Assembly (NCBI GenBank): GCA_002328035.1
Contig: DCVL01000043.1
Coordinates: 124,001-188,000 of the forward strand
Reading direction: 5' to 3'
Length of the DNA: 64,000 nucleotides
Origin: Geobacter sp. UBA2189
GTDB lineage: Bacteria > Desulfobacterota > Desulfuromonadia > Geobacterales > Pseudopelobacteraceae
The notes under the pieces were generated by a model. The model had not been told where the DNA came from. It saw only the letters and a program-made list of their open reading frames with translations, and ran no database searches. Below are positions 18,153 through 26,181 of the stretch, in pieces. A program made the position numbers and the translations under genes. Position 1 is the stretch's first letter; every line of letters begins with the position of its first letter.

Positions 18153-20072
18153 TCATTCATCAGCAGTATACTGCCCTTTCCACTCATCAAACTGCTCACT
18201 GGGCACAACCCTAATAAGTTCTTCCAGCGTTGTCTGACCTTCCTTTACAAGGCGAAGACCATCCTGAATCATTGTAACCCTTTTGTTTGCACCAAAAACC
18301 TTTTCACGAAGGCTTCCGATTTGGGATTCATGTGAGATAACCATAAGCTCTTCATGCGTAGGCAACCAAAGCTCGGCAATAGGTAATCGTCCCTTATATC
18401 CTGTGAAGTTGCAGGCAGCACAGCCGACGCCATGATAGAAGATCCCTTCGTATTCGGATAGTATGGGGGCAAATTCTTTTTCTGCAAGCTCCGAAGGACT
18501 GTATGGTTCAAGACATTCCTTGCAGTTACAACGAACCAGGCGCTGTGCAAGCACACCTCTTATCGTAGCCATCAGCAAACTCGGCTCAATTTTCATATCC
18601 AGCAAACGTGTAAGAGAACTCGTGGCATCGTTTGTATGCAGAGTGGATAGCACTGTATGGCCGGTAAGTGCAGCTTTTATAGCAATATTGGCAGTTTCTG
18701 TATCACGGATCTCCCCTATCATAATATTATCCGGATCCTGACGCAGAAATGCACGAAGCATGCGCGCAAAGCTGTTGCCAATCTGATCGTTTACCTCTGT
18801 CTGAGTGATCCCGCTGATGGTATATTCTATCGGATCTTCAACCGTTAATGTCTTTAGCTCCGGACGGTTGAGGTAACCCAGCACAGCATACAGGGTAGTA
18901 GATTTGCCGGAACCTGTAGGCCCTGTAACCAGAAAAATCCCTGTCGGTTTTTCAAGCGCATCAAGCAGTTGCTCGGTATACTGCGGATTATAACCAAGAG
19001 ATGGAAGTGTCAGAACATCGCTCCTCTTGTCCAGCACACGGATAACGACGTTTTCACCATACTGCGTAGGGACAGTAGAAACCCTGAAATCAACCGTCCT
19101 AAGGGCATCTCCCTTTTCAACCTTCAACTTGAAGCTGCTGTCCTGAGGACGCCTCCGCTCCGCAATATCCATATCGCACATAATCTTGATCTTGGAAACT
19201 ATCTGGCGGGCATTAAGGTTGATTAAAGGCAGGGCAGTTCCCAAATCAAGAATCTGAAGCATCCCGTCCAGACGATACCGGACATCCATACCGTTTTCGG
19301 TGGATTCAAGATGGATATCACTTGCTTTGTGCTTTATCCCCGTAGAAAAGATCAACTTTACAAGCCGCTCCACATCGACCGTTATAAGGTCATGCACATA
19401 TTTTGACCGCTCCATCTGCTTGTCAGAATCCTCAGACAAGGAGAGGTCGTCAACAAATGAAAAACTGCCCTCTTTGCGAAACAGTTTCTGCTGAGCCTGA
19501 ACTATCTGGCTCTCGGGTGACACTACAAGTTTTAAGGCATGCTTTCCAGTCGCCTTCAACTGTTCAAGCTCGGCATTCTGTAGAGGAAAAGCCATGGCAA
19601 TGGTAAGTACGTTGTCTTCCAGCCTGACAGGAACCAGCCTGTGTCTGGTCGCATACTGTGAGTTTAGAAACCTTGCCAGCTCAGCCGGAACCTTGAAATT
19701 CTGGAGAGACATGAATGTAAGGTTATACTGCTTGGCAATCGCCTTGGCCAATTGTTCCTCATCAAGTATACGCATCTTTATGAGAGCCTGACCAAGAGGT
19801 GTTTTTTCCTTTTGCGCTATCTCCAGCGCCCTTGTCAGCTTCTGCTCATCAAGCGCCCCTTCCTTGACAAGAATCTCGCCAAGTTTCTTGCGAAGTCCGT
19901 TGTAGTCAAGAAAAGTGTTCAGATCCTCAATCTTTAAAAAATTCAACTGGCAAAGTATCTGCCCAATCTCCAGATCAGGTGATTCTTGTTGAACCTGAAG
20001 AGCCTGGTTAAACTGTTCTTCCGTAATATAGCCCCTCTGGATCAAGAGTTGCCCAATCTGTAGTGGAGGCAT
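18153..20072 (-). CDS. GspE/PilB-type assembly ATPase with tandem MshEN-like motifs
   Basis: A 639-aa secretion/pilus ATPase. The first 200 residues carry repeated 24-residue MshEN motifs (from about residues 5 and 63; weaker copies near 36 and 92), a fold that binds c-di-GMP in MshE. The ATPase part has Walker A GPTGSGKS (384-391), the Asp box VEDPIEY, Walker B near 448-455 (NIMIGEIRDTET), the His box STLHTNDA, and a zinc-binding cysteine cluster (RCNCKEC and GCAACNFTG). A C-terminal acidic tail follows. It is not next to a PilC gene, so the machine it drives is unclear; the other MSHA ATPase is at 37-39 kb. Confidence 0.88.
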   Translation of the reverse strand: MPPLQIGQLLIQRGYITEEQFNQALQVQQESPDLEIGQILCQLNFLKIEDLNTFLDYNGLRKKLGEILVKEGALDEQKLTRALEIAQKEKTPLGQALIKMRILDEEQLAKAIAKQYNLTFMSLQNFKVPAELARFLNSQYATRHRLVPVRLEDNVLTIAMAFPLQNAELEQLKATGKHALKLVVSPESQIVQAQQKLFRKEGSFSFVDDLSLSEDSDKQMERSKYVHDLITVDVERLVKLIFSTGIKHKASDIHLESTENGMDVRYRLDGMLQILDLGTALPLINLNARQIVSKIKIMCDMDIAERRRPQDSSFKLKVEKGDALRTVDFRVSTVPTQYGENVVIRVLDKRSDVLTLPSLGYNPQYTEQLLDALEKPTGIFLVTGPTGSGKSTTLYAVLGYLNRPELKTLTVEDPIEYTISGITQTEVNDQIGNSFARMLRAFLRQDPDNIMIGEIRDTETANIAIKAALTGHTVLSTLHTNDATSSLTRLLDMKIEPSLLMATIRGVLAQRLVRCNCKECLEPYSPSELAEKEFAPILSEYEGIFYHGVGCAACNFTGYKGRLPIAELWLPTHEELMVISHESQIGSLREKVFGANKRVTMIQDGLRLVKEGQTTLEELIRVVPSEQFDEWKGQYTADE

Positions 20073-20183
20073 ATCTTAATCCTTTCTGTCCTTAAAGATG
20101 AAAACCTGTTATTGCATCCAAGTATAAATGTAAAAAGCGGGGTGTCAAGCTGGCTAGCCCCGCATTTAAAGCACTAAAGATCT

Positions 20184-20798
20184 TCATGGAACCTGCTGGT
20201 ATACAACCTCGTTTTTCTGCATTACCCTTATCTCACCGGTATCCATGTCATACATCCAGCCATGTATGGAAAGTTTTCCTTCATGCATAGCCTTCCTGAC
20301 AAACGGATACTCTATAAGATGCTCAAGCTGCAGCCGGACGTTTTCCTCCTCTATCAACCTCCTGCGCTGCTCAGGCGGTATCTGGATACGAAGCAGCCTG
20401 ATACGGTCATCAACCCGCTCCATTGCCTTATGAGCGCTATTCAACCAGATAGGAATATAGCGATCTTCATCGCTTTCATTTAACAAGGCATTTATAGCGC
20501 CGCAGTTGTAATGCCCACAGACCACAACATCCGGTATCTTCAGATGATTGATAGTAAACTCAAGCACGGCTGAGAGGTTCCAGTCATTTGTTGCTACAAT
20601 GTTTCCTACATTACGATGGGTAAATACCTCGCCAGGCTTGGTCTGGGTTATTGTATTTACAGGAACACGAGAGTCGGAACAGCCAATCCAGAGCACTGTC
20701 GGACGCTGAAGCTTGGAAAGGTCTGCAAAATAATCTTTTTCCTGCTCAAATACTTCAGAGACAAAACGTTTGTTGCCCTCCAACAGTGTCGAGATCAT
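20184..20798 (-). CDS. Beta-class carbonic anhydrase
   Basis: A 204-aa enzyme interconverting CO2 and bicarbonate. The zinc ligands are all present: Cys40 in CSDSRV with its Asp42/Arg44 dyad, and His96 and Cys99 in GHYNCGA. HRNVGNIV is also conserved. Length and motif order match the clade that includes E. coli Can. It ends in an ordinary C-terminal strand (IHGWMYDMDTGEI). It is 21 nt upstream, in the direction of transcription, from nothing else; the isochorismatase gene precedes it in a likely operon. Confidence 0.95.
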   Translation of the reverse strand: MISTLLEGNKRFVSEVFEQEKDYFADLSKLQRPTVLWIGCSDSRVPVNTITQTKPGEVFTHRNVGNIVATNDWNLSAVLEFTINHLKIPDVVVCGHYNCGAINALLNESDEDRYIPIWLNSAHKAMERVDDRIRLLRIQIPPEQRRRLIEEENVRLQLEHLIEYPFVRKAMHEGKLSIHGWMYDMDTGEIRVMQKNEVVYQQVP

Positions 20799-20819
20799 GA
20801 CTGCCCCCTCGTTATCAGA

Positions 20820-21389
20820 TTATTTTACCAGCTTTGATAGCTTCTTGAATGATTCCGTACCAGCCATCTTCAACCACTGGAACAGTACAGACTCAGTACA
20901 TGTGATCACCGCTCCTGCCTGCTGCATCATCCCGATTGCTGCCTGCCTGTTCTGCTCTGAACGGCTCAGAACCGCATCCTGTACAAGATGAATAATATAA
21001 CCTGCATCCAGAAGCTCAATAGCCGTCTGTAGAACACAGACATGAGTCTCCATCCCTGCAATTACAATTTGACGTCTGCCTGTAGCCTTTATCTTCTCAA
21101 CAAACTCACCACTGCCACAACAACTGAAGGTCATTTTCTCATATCTGGGAGCACCATTCGTCTTGTCCTGCAACTCCTGAACGGTCTCACCCAAACCTTT
21201 TACGTACTGTTCTGTCAAAATTATAGGCAGATTCAGTTCAACCGCAGATTCCAGCAGGATCCCTGCATTGGCCTTAAGGCGATTAAGCGCCTGTTCATCC
21301 ATAGCCTTGCAGAGCTTTTCCTGCACATCAATAAGCACCAGAAGAGAATCCTCCGTATCAAGAAAAAACTGTCGCCTAATTGTTATCAT
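20820..21389 (-). CDS. Isochorismatase-family cysteine hydrolase
   Basis: A 189-aa protein with the catalytic triad of the family: Asp21 in VLIDVQEKL, a lysine in the middle (K-M-T-F-S-C-C-G-S), and the nucleophile cysteine in GMETHVCVLQTA. The cis-peptide segment before the cysteine (IVIAGMETH) is typical. Substrate is unknown; members include nicotinamidases and YcaC-like hydrolases. It overlaps no neighbour and is probably cotranscribed with the carbonic anhydrase gene 21 nt downstream. Confidence 0.87.
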   Translation of the reverse strand: MITIRRQFFLDTEDSLLVLIDVQEKLCKAMDEQALNRLKANAGILLESAVELNLPIILTEQYVKGLGETVQELQDKTNGAPRYEKMTFSCCGSGEFVEKIKATGRRQIVIAGMETHVCVLQTAIELLDAGYIIHLVQDAVLSRSEQNRQAAIGMMQQAGAVITCTESVLFQWLKMAGTESFKKLSKLVK

Positions 21390-21629
21390 CTAACACCCCC
21401 TTGGTTATCGAATTCTATAACTTCATTTATGCATATAATTATTGACTTTGCAAGATTATCGACAATTATTTATACCAGTTTATTAAATGCCGTTTTATTA
21501 TTGAAACCGAATCATCACCCATATGATATCTATAAAAATATGACAAAAAAACAGTTGTTTTCCATTTGATGCTTGAATCATTGCTGTTTTCTGATTAAAT
21601 GATAGCACAAACTTAGACAGGAGCTTTAA

Positions 21630-22871
21630 ATGGCCTTTTCAGGTAATCTGGAAGACCTTTCAATAGTTGACGTCATCCAGCTGATTCATACAACCCGCAA
21701 GACGGGGACTCTTAAGGTGGAGGGGCGCAAGGGTGATATCTCAATAGCCTTTAATGATGGCTTTATGGTGGGCGCAATCCATTATCAGCAGGGAGCCCGT
21801 ATAGGTAAAATCCTCGTGGAAGCTGGGGTTATTACCGAAGAGGCACGCAATAAAGGATTAAAGATACAGGCGGAGGCGGGGGATAAGAGAAAACCACTGA
21901 TTGCCACTCTTCTTGAAAACGGCCTTGCAGACTCTAACGCCGCCTATCTTGCACTTGAAACCCTTATTGAACTTTCAATTGTTGAGATCCTTACATGGAA
22001 AAAAGGAACCTTTACCTTACAGATTGACGAAATCCTGGTTTGCGACGAATTCAGATACTTTCCGGACAATCTGAATGAGCAGATGGCACTCCCCACAGAG
22101 CATCTCTTGATGGATGCCCTTCGTATTTTCGACGAAAAGATGCGTGACGGCCTGCTAAAAATGGAGGAAGATTCTGCTGAGGAGCCACCTACATCAGCGA
22201 CTCCACCGGAAAGCATCGAAACACCTGTCGGTAGCAATATTTCCCTTTCAGCTGAAGACCTCGGACTGGACAATCTTGATGGTTTAAAACCAAAGCTACC
22301 AGCTTTCCATGAAGCTCTCAAAGATCAGCCTTCGTCAGGAACTCTACAGACGCCAGAATTTAATGAGATCATAAAAAAGGCTACTGCAAGGCTCCAAAAG
22401 ACCGTCAATCTGCCTGAGACATCACTGGTATTTCTGGAAACGGTGGGCAAGTTTTTCCAGCGAGCCCTCACCCTTGTAATATGGGAAAATGAACTGGTAG
22501 CAGAAAGAGGTATCGGGATAAATACAATCAGGGAATCAGGGCCTGGTCCGGTCATGGGATTCAGAATCCCTCGCTCTAAAGGAACCGTATTTGACTCTGT
22601 TATTGAAAATGGACTTCTTTTCTACGGCAAAACCGAGGATGAGCTCTTACGGAAAGAACTTTATCCTGCAATAGGATCTCCCAAAGATGCTACCGTGTTA
22701 CTGCTGCCTCTTAAACTGGGAAAACGTGTGGTTGCTATTGTCTATGCGGACTTTGCTGAACAGCCTGCAAGCGAGATCCAGATTACAAGGTTGGAGAACT
22801 TTGCCGAATATGCAAGCATGGTTATAGAAAGCGCTATGATCAAGAAAAACCTGGCTACAGAAAACAGCTGA
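21630..22871 (+). CDS. DUF4388 (PATAN) protein with GAF-like C-terminus
   Basis: A 413-aa cytoplasmic protein. Residues 1-55 begin MAFSGNLEDLSIVDVIQLI, the hallmark of the DUF4388/PATAN domain, which in other bacteria transmits signals from receivers to type IV pilus motility. Residues 57-80 fit the MshEN c-di-GMP-binding motif at nearly every fixed position. A low-complexity acidic linker (180-225) leads to a GAF-like domain (about 255-405). The gene is 17 nt upstream of a PilT-type ATPase, so a role in controlling pilus retraction is a reasonable inference. Confidence 0.82.
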   Translation: MAFSGNLEDLSIVDVIQLIHTTRKTGTLKVEGRKGDISIAFNDGFMVGAIHYQQGARIGKILVEAGVITEEARNKGLKIQAEAGDKRKPLIATLLENGLADSNAAYLALETLIELSIVEILTWKKGTFTLQIDEILVCDEFRYFPDNLNEQMALPTEHLLMDALRIFDEKMRDGLLKMEEDSAEEPPTSATPPESIETPVGSNISLSAEDLGLDNLDGLKPKLPAFHEALKDQPSSGTLQTPEFNEIIKKATARLQKTVNLPETSLVFLETVGKFFQRALTLVIWENELVAERGIGINTIRESGPGPVMGFRIPRSKGTVFDSVIENGLLFYGKTEDELLRKELYPAIGSPKDATVLLLPLKLGKRVVAIVYADFAEQPASEIQITRLENFAEYASMVIESAMIKKNLATENS

Positions 22872-22888
22872 TACAGGAGATCTTATTT

Positions 22889-23962
22889 ATGGATATGAAT
22901 CTGCTTAATCAAATACTGGGAATCGCCTTCGAAAAAAGGGTGTCAGACCTGCACTTTGAGGTCGACAACCCTCCGTTTTTTCGTGCGCATGGCCAATTAA
23001 TCCGTTCAAAGTTGCCATCTCTCACTCCACAGGATACCGAGTTCATAGCCCAGACCGTACTTGCCCAGAGCAAACGCTCATTACCGGATGATCTTCAGGA
23101 AATAGACGCAGCATTTGCCCTTCCTAACGGCGGACGTTTCCGTGTAAGTATATTCCGCCAGCGCTGTCATATTGGGATTGTCATGCGTGTAATCCCACCT
23201 TATATAGCTACCTTCAGTGAGCTTAACTTGCCAGCTGTACTTGGCGAAATCTGCCAGTCGCCCAACGGACTTGTGCTTGTCACAGGCCCTACAGGCAACG
23301 GAAAATCAACCACACTTGCCTCAATGCTTAACCATATAAATCAAAACAACAACTTCAACATAATCACGATAGAGGATCCTGTTGAATTCCTTTTTGCATC
23401 TGAAAAGAGCTGCATCATACAGCGTGAGGTAGGCGTTGACACAGGCAGCTTCAGCGCAGCGCTTAAGGCTGCCCTGCGGATGGATCCCGATGTAATAATG
23501 GTAGGTGAAATGAGGGATCTGGAAACTATTGATGCTTGCATAAAGGCCGCCGAGACAGGCCACTTGGTATTTTCAACATTGCACACTCAGAGCGCATCCT
23601 CAACAATAAACCGCCTGGTGGGACATTTCCCGCCGGATTCCCAGGAAGTTCTCAAACAACGACTGGCAGATATCCTTGTGGCAACCATCTCCCTGCGACT
23701 TATCAATGACAAGACTGGGGAAAAGGTTCTGCCTGTCGTTGAAGTTATGCGCACCACAACGACCATCCAGGCATGCATCAGAGAAGGTCGTTTTGACGAG
23801 ATTGATAAACATATTGAAAACGGACGCAATCAATACCAGATGCAGTCACTTGATCAACACCTTGTACAGCTCTGCCAGCAGGATCTGATCACTTTTGAAC
23901 AGGCCAAGCGGATTACCCGTTCCATGGATCTGGAAAGAAAACTGACCTTTACTGGCGAATAG
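22889..23962 (+). CDS. PilT/PilU-type pilus retraction ATPase
   Basis: A 357-aa hexameric ATPase. Walker A is GPTGNGKS (133-140), then the Asp box TIEDPVEF, Walker B (DVIMVGEMRD) and His box FSTLHTQSA. The C-terminal IQACIREGRF corresponds to the AIRNLIRE motif of PilT. It lacks the N-terminal domain of assembly ATPases, which together with length marks it as a retraction motor. Lying between the DUF4388 protein and a secreted proline-rich protein, it is one of probably several PilT paralogues. Confidence 0.9.
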   Translation: MDMNLLNQILGIAFEKRVSDLHFEVDNPPFFRAHGQLIRSKLPSLTPQDTEFIAQTVLAQSKRSLPDDLQEIDAAFALPNGGRFRVSIFRQRCHIGIVMRVIPPYIATFSELNLPAVLGEICQSPNGLVLVTGPTGNGKSTTLASMLNHINQNNNFNIITIEDPVEFLFASEKSCIIQREVGVDTGSFSAALKAALRMDPDVIMVGEMRDLETIDACIKAAETGHLVFSTLHTQSASSTINRLVGHFPPDSQEVLKQRLADILVATISLRLINDKTGEKVLPVVEVMRTTTTIQACIREGRFDEIDKHIENGRNQYQMQSLDQHLVQLCQQDLITFEQAKRITRSMDLERKLTFTGE

Positions 23963-23988
23963 CCAAACCTAATCCAGGAGGTATAGTA

Positions 23989-24684
23989 ATGAAACCGTTC
24001 AAGATTCTAACCTTTGCTATCTGTACATCTCTGGCCTTTGCGTCCGCATCAAATGCGGATGAAGAGGTTCAGGAACTGCTTAATCCTCAGGTGTACGACC
24101 TTGGAGAACAACCTAAACCTCCCGTAAAGATCAGAAAAAAAACAATACCACCAAAACCGACACCACCTCCGGAAGCAGACAAGTTTATGCCCCCTCCACC
24201 GCCGCCACCTCGATATGAAGCCCCACCGGTCACTCCTCAACCTGAACCGACACCACCTCCACCGCAAATGGGGGATGACAGTCACTTTATCCAAGGGGAT
24301 GACTACTTCATCCAACGACACGGACTGGCTGATCGTACATGGATCTATGTTGAACTTGCCAAAATGGTAACCCTCCCCAACAGCGGCACAAAAGGAGAGG
24401 CAGAGTTCATGAAGATTAAGGATGGCAGGAATTACTGGACCGGTCATTACTGGAAAACAAGAATTGCATCGCAAAGCGAGTTAAGGCTTGGACTTCACGT
24501 CATTCTCTTTGAGGGGAACCATCGTGGTGGAATTTACAATCCGCCAGAGAGAAAAGATCGTGCCAGAGGAAGCAGCTGGTTCATGGCTCGCATCACCGAT
24601 ATGTCTGATATTTATAAGGGTTACATAACCGTTTCAGGAAACTACAAAATAAACCCTCGTAATATAAGGGTTATTATTCACTAG
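23989..24684 (+). CDS. Secreted proline-rich protein of unknown function
   Basis: A 231-aa protein with a cleavable signal peptide (about residues 1-23, ending SASNA). Residues 45-95 are mostly proline with K, T, E and P repeats, like a TonB-type or periplasm-spanning linker. The remaining 130 residues form a compact domain, with WIYVELAKMV, FMKIKDGRNYWTGHYWKTR and LRLGLHVILFEG. I do not recognise the domain. It follows the PilT-type gene by 26 nt with a strong ribosome site and precedes a clear terminator, so it closes that operon and may act at the envelope with the pilus. Confidence 0.75.
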   Translation: MKPFKILTFAICTSLAFASASNADEEVQELLNPQVYDLGEQPKPPVKIRKKTIPPKPTPPPEADKFMPPPPPPPRYEAPPVTPQPEPTPPPPQMGDDSHFIQGDDYFIQRHGLADRTWIYVELAKMVTLPNSGTKGEAEFMKIKDGRNYWTGHYWKTRIASQSELRLGLHVILFEGNHRGGIYNPPERKDRARGSSWFMARITDMSDIYKGYITVSGNYKINPRNIRVIIH

Positions 24685-24711
24685 GAAGCCAGATCAGTGT
24701 TCCATAAAAGA

Positions 24712-24752
24712 GACAGGGGACACCCATTCATGGAGATCCCCTGTCTTGTTTC
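24712..24752 (+). terminator. Rho-independent terminator of the DUF4388-PilT operon
   Basis: A 9-bp perfect stem, GACAGGGGA at 24712-24720 and TCCCCTGTC at 24737-24745, is followed by TTGTTT. It lies 28 nt after the proline-rich protein's stop. Confidence 0.8.
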
Positions 24753-24833
24753 ATCTGACTCAAAACACAACCGGTGCATTATACTCCTTAAAAAAATAAA
24801 AAAACAGACTGGAAAATTATCCGTATAATGCCG

Positions 24834-25055
24834 ATACTGTAACTAACGGTAGCGCTAACCGGGAAGTAGAAGTTGAATCACCGCAGTATTGCATCATAAC
24901 GATGAAGCAAGAAAGGTGAGTTGCATCGAGGATCTGATTAGCGAACATAATGAAGCGGAGCACTTGTCCGACGATGACATGGTCGCCGGAACTCCCGTGA
25001 AACAGGGATTTTAGTTCACGAGCCCCACGCAAAACGTGGGGCTTTCACTTTTTAA
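24834..25055 (+). ncRNA. Probable structured non-coding RNA with own promoter and terminator
   Basis: A TATAAT at 24824-24829 precedes a gene-free stretch that folds well on paper. A closing helix pairs AACTAA (24841-24846) with TTAGTT (25011-25016). Inside it are three hairpins: one with CGCTAA (24853) to TTAGCG (24938), containing TCACC/GGTGA and TTGC/GCAA; one with TCCG/CGGA and CGA/TCG (24967-24990); one with TCCC/GGGA (24993-25008). A strong terminator follows. No ORF of credible length fits. It is not upstream of a co-oriented gene, so a cis-riboswitch is unlikely. I could not match it to 6S RNA, tmRNA, SRP RNA, RNase P or GEMM. Confidence 0.55.
25022..25055 (+). terminator. Terminator of the structured RNA
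   Basis: GCCCCACG (25022-25029) and CGTGGGGC (25035-25042) form an 8-bp GC-rich stem with a 5-nt loop, followed by TTTCACTTTTT. The T-run lies on the plus strand. It overlaps the 3' end of the minus-strand lyase gene, so it may give some termination there too, though the minus-strand side has no T-run. Confidence 0.8.
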
Positions 25056-26181
25056 CCTGTTTCATCCGAGCAAGAGCCTGTTTTAGAACAGTCTGGGGAC
25101 CGCCAAAATTAAGACGTAAAAATCCCGGAGAGCCAAAAGGGGCGCCATCAGAAAGTCCTACTCCAAGCTTTTCAAAAAGACCGACCGGTTCATCAACACC
25201 CAAACCACGCGCATCAATCCAGGCCAGATAGGTTGCCTCAACAGGCCAGGTCAAAAGTCCATCCACCTCCCTGACCGCTTCAAAAACAAGATCCCTATTC
25301 TGCCTCAGATAGGCAAGAAGGGCCTGACGCCAGGATTCACCATAACGATAAGCCGCTTCTGTCGCCGTATAACCAAGGATATTAATGTGTGGGACGATAC
25401 CGTTCATTGTAGCCCTGAAGGCAGAACGCAGCTCCTTGTCAGGTATCACCGCAAAGGAACATCCCAGGCCAGGAATATTGTAGGTCTTGCTTGCTGCCTG
25501 AAGTGTAATGGTTCTTCTGGCAATATCGGGGGAGAGGCTGGCCAAAGGTATATGTCTTTTCCCCTGATCCAGTACAAGCCCTGAATGAATCTCATCTGAA
25601 CAGACAACAAGATTGTGACGCTCGGCAAGTTGAGCAACTGCTGTAAGTTCCTGCATAGACCAGACTCTTCCCACCGGATTATGGGGACTGCATAGCATTA
25701 AGAGGCGTGTCCGATCTGTTATGGCAGACTCCAGCAGATCAAGATCAAGCCCCCAGCCTGTATCAGTAGATTTTAAAGGAACCGTAATAAGTTGACGCCT
25801 GGCCAGGGCAGGCGCACTTAAAAATGGTGGATATACCGGAATAAATGTGGCTATTGCATCTCCATCTACACCGACAGCCCTGCAGGCGACATTAATCCCT
25901 GAAACAAGACCTGGCAGCCATACAAGCCATTCCGGCAGCACCTGCCAGTCATATTCATTCCGCAACATCTCAAGGACAGCCTCAATCAATGTTGCTGGAG
26001 GTGCGGTATATCCAAATACCCCATGCTCAATACGCCGATGCAGAGCCTTGATAATAGTCGGAGGAGATCTGAAATCCATATCCGCAACCCATAGCGGTAT
26101 TATGTCACGGCCAGCGTAGCGATCCCATTTCTCACTTCCAGTGTCAGTCCGGTCAATGACGGTATCAAAATCAAATATCAA
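25045..26181 (-). CDS. ovoB: PatB/MalY-type PLP-dependent C-S lyase, probable ovothiol OvoB
   Basis: A 378-aa fold-type I PLP enzyme. The cofactor lysine is Lys232 in AASKTYNIPG, with CSPHNPVGRVW and VVCSDEIHSGL as further PLP contacts, all typical of the PatB/MalY group of cystathionine-beta-lyase-like enzymes. The start overlaps ovoA by 4 nt. In ovothiol biosynthesis, a PLP C-S lyase (OvoB) cleaves the sulfoxide made by OvoA to release 5-thiohistidine. The tight pairing with ovoA makes that role much more likely than methionine or cysteine metabolism. Enzyme class is secure; the OvoB role is inference from context. Confidence 0.82.
   Translation of the reverse strand: MIFDFDTVIDRTDTGSEKWDRYAGRDIIPLWVADMDFRSPPTIIKALHRRIEHGVFGYTAPPATLIEAVLEMLRNEYDWQVLPEWLVWLPGLVSGINVACRAVGVDGDAIATFIPVYPPFLSAPALARRQLITVPLKSTDTGWGLDLDLLESAITDRTRLLMLCSPHNPVGRVWSMQELTAVAQLAERHNLVVCSDEIHSGLVLDQGKRHIPLASLSPDIARRTITLQAASKTYNIPGLGCSFAVIPDKELRSAFRATMNGIVPHINILGYTATEAAYRYGESWRQALLAYLRQNRDLVFEAVREVDGLLTWPVEATYLAWIDARGLGVDEPVGLFEKLGVGLSDGAPFGSPGFLRLNFGGPQTVLKQALARMKQVKK

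Noticed and set aside
24834..25055. Identification of the structured RNA as 6S, tmRNA, SRP RNA, RNase P or a GEMM riboswitch
   Set aside because: None of the diagnostic motifs is present, the 5' and 3' ends do not form one long 6S-like rod, and no co-oriented gene follows for a riboswitch to control.
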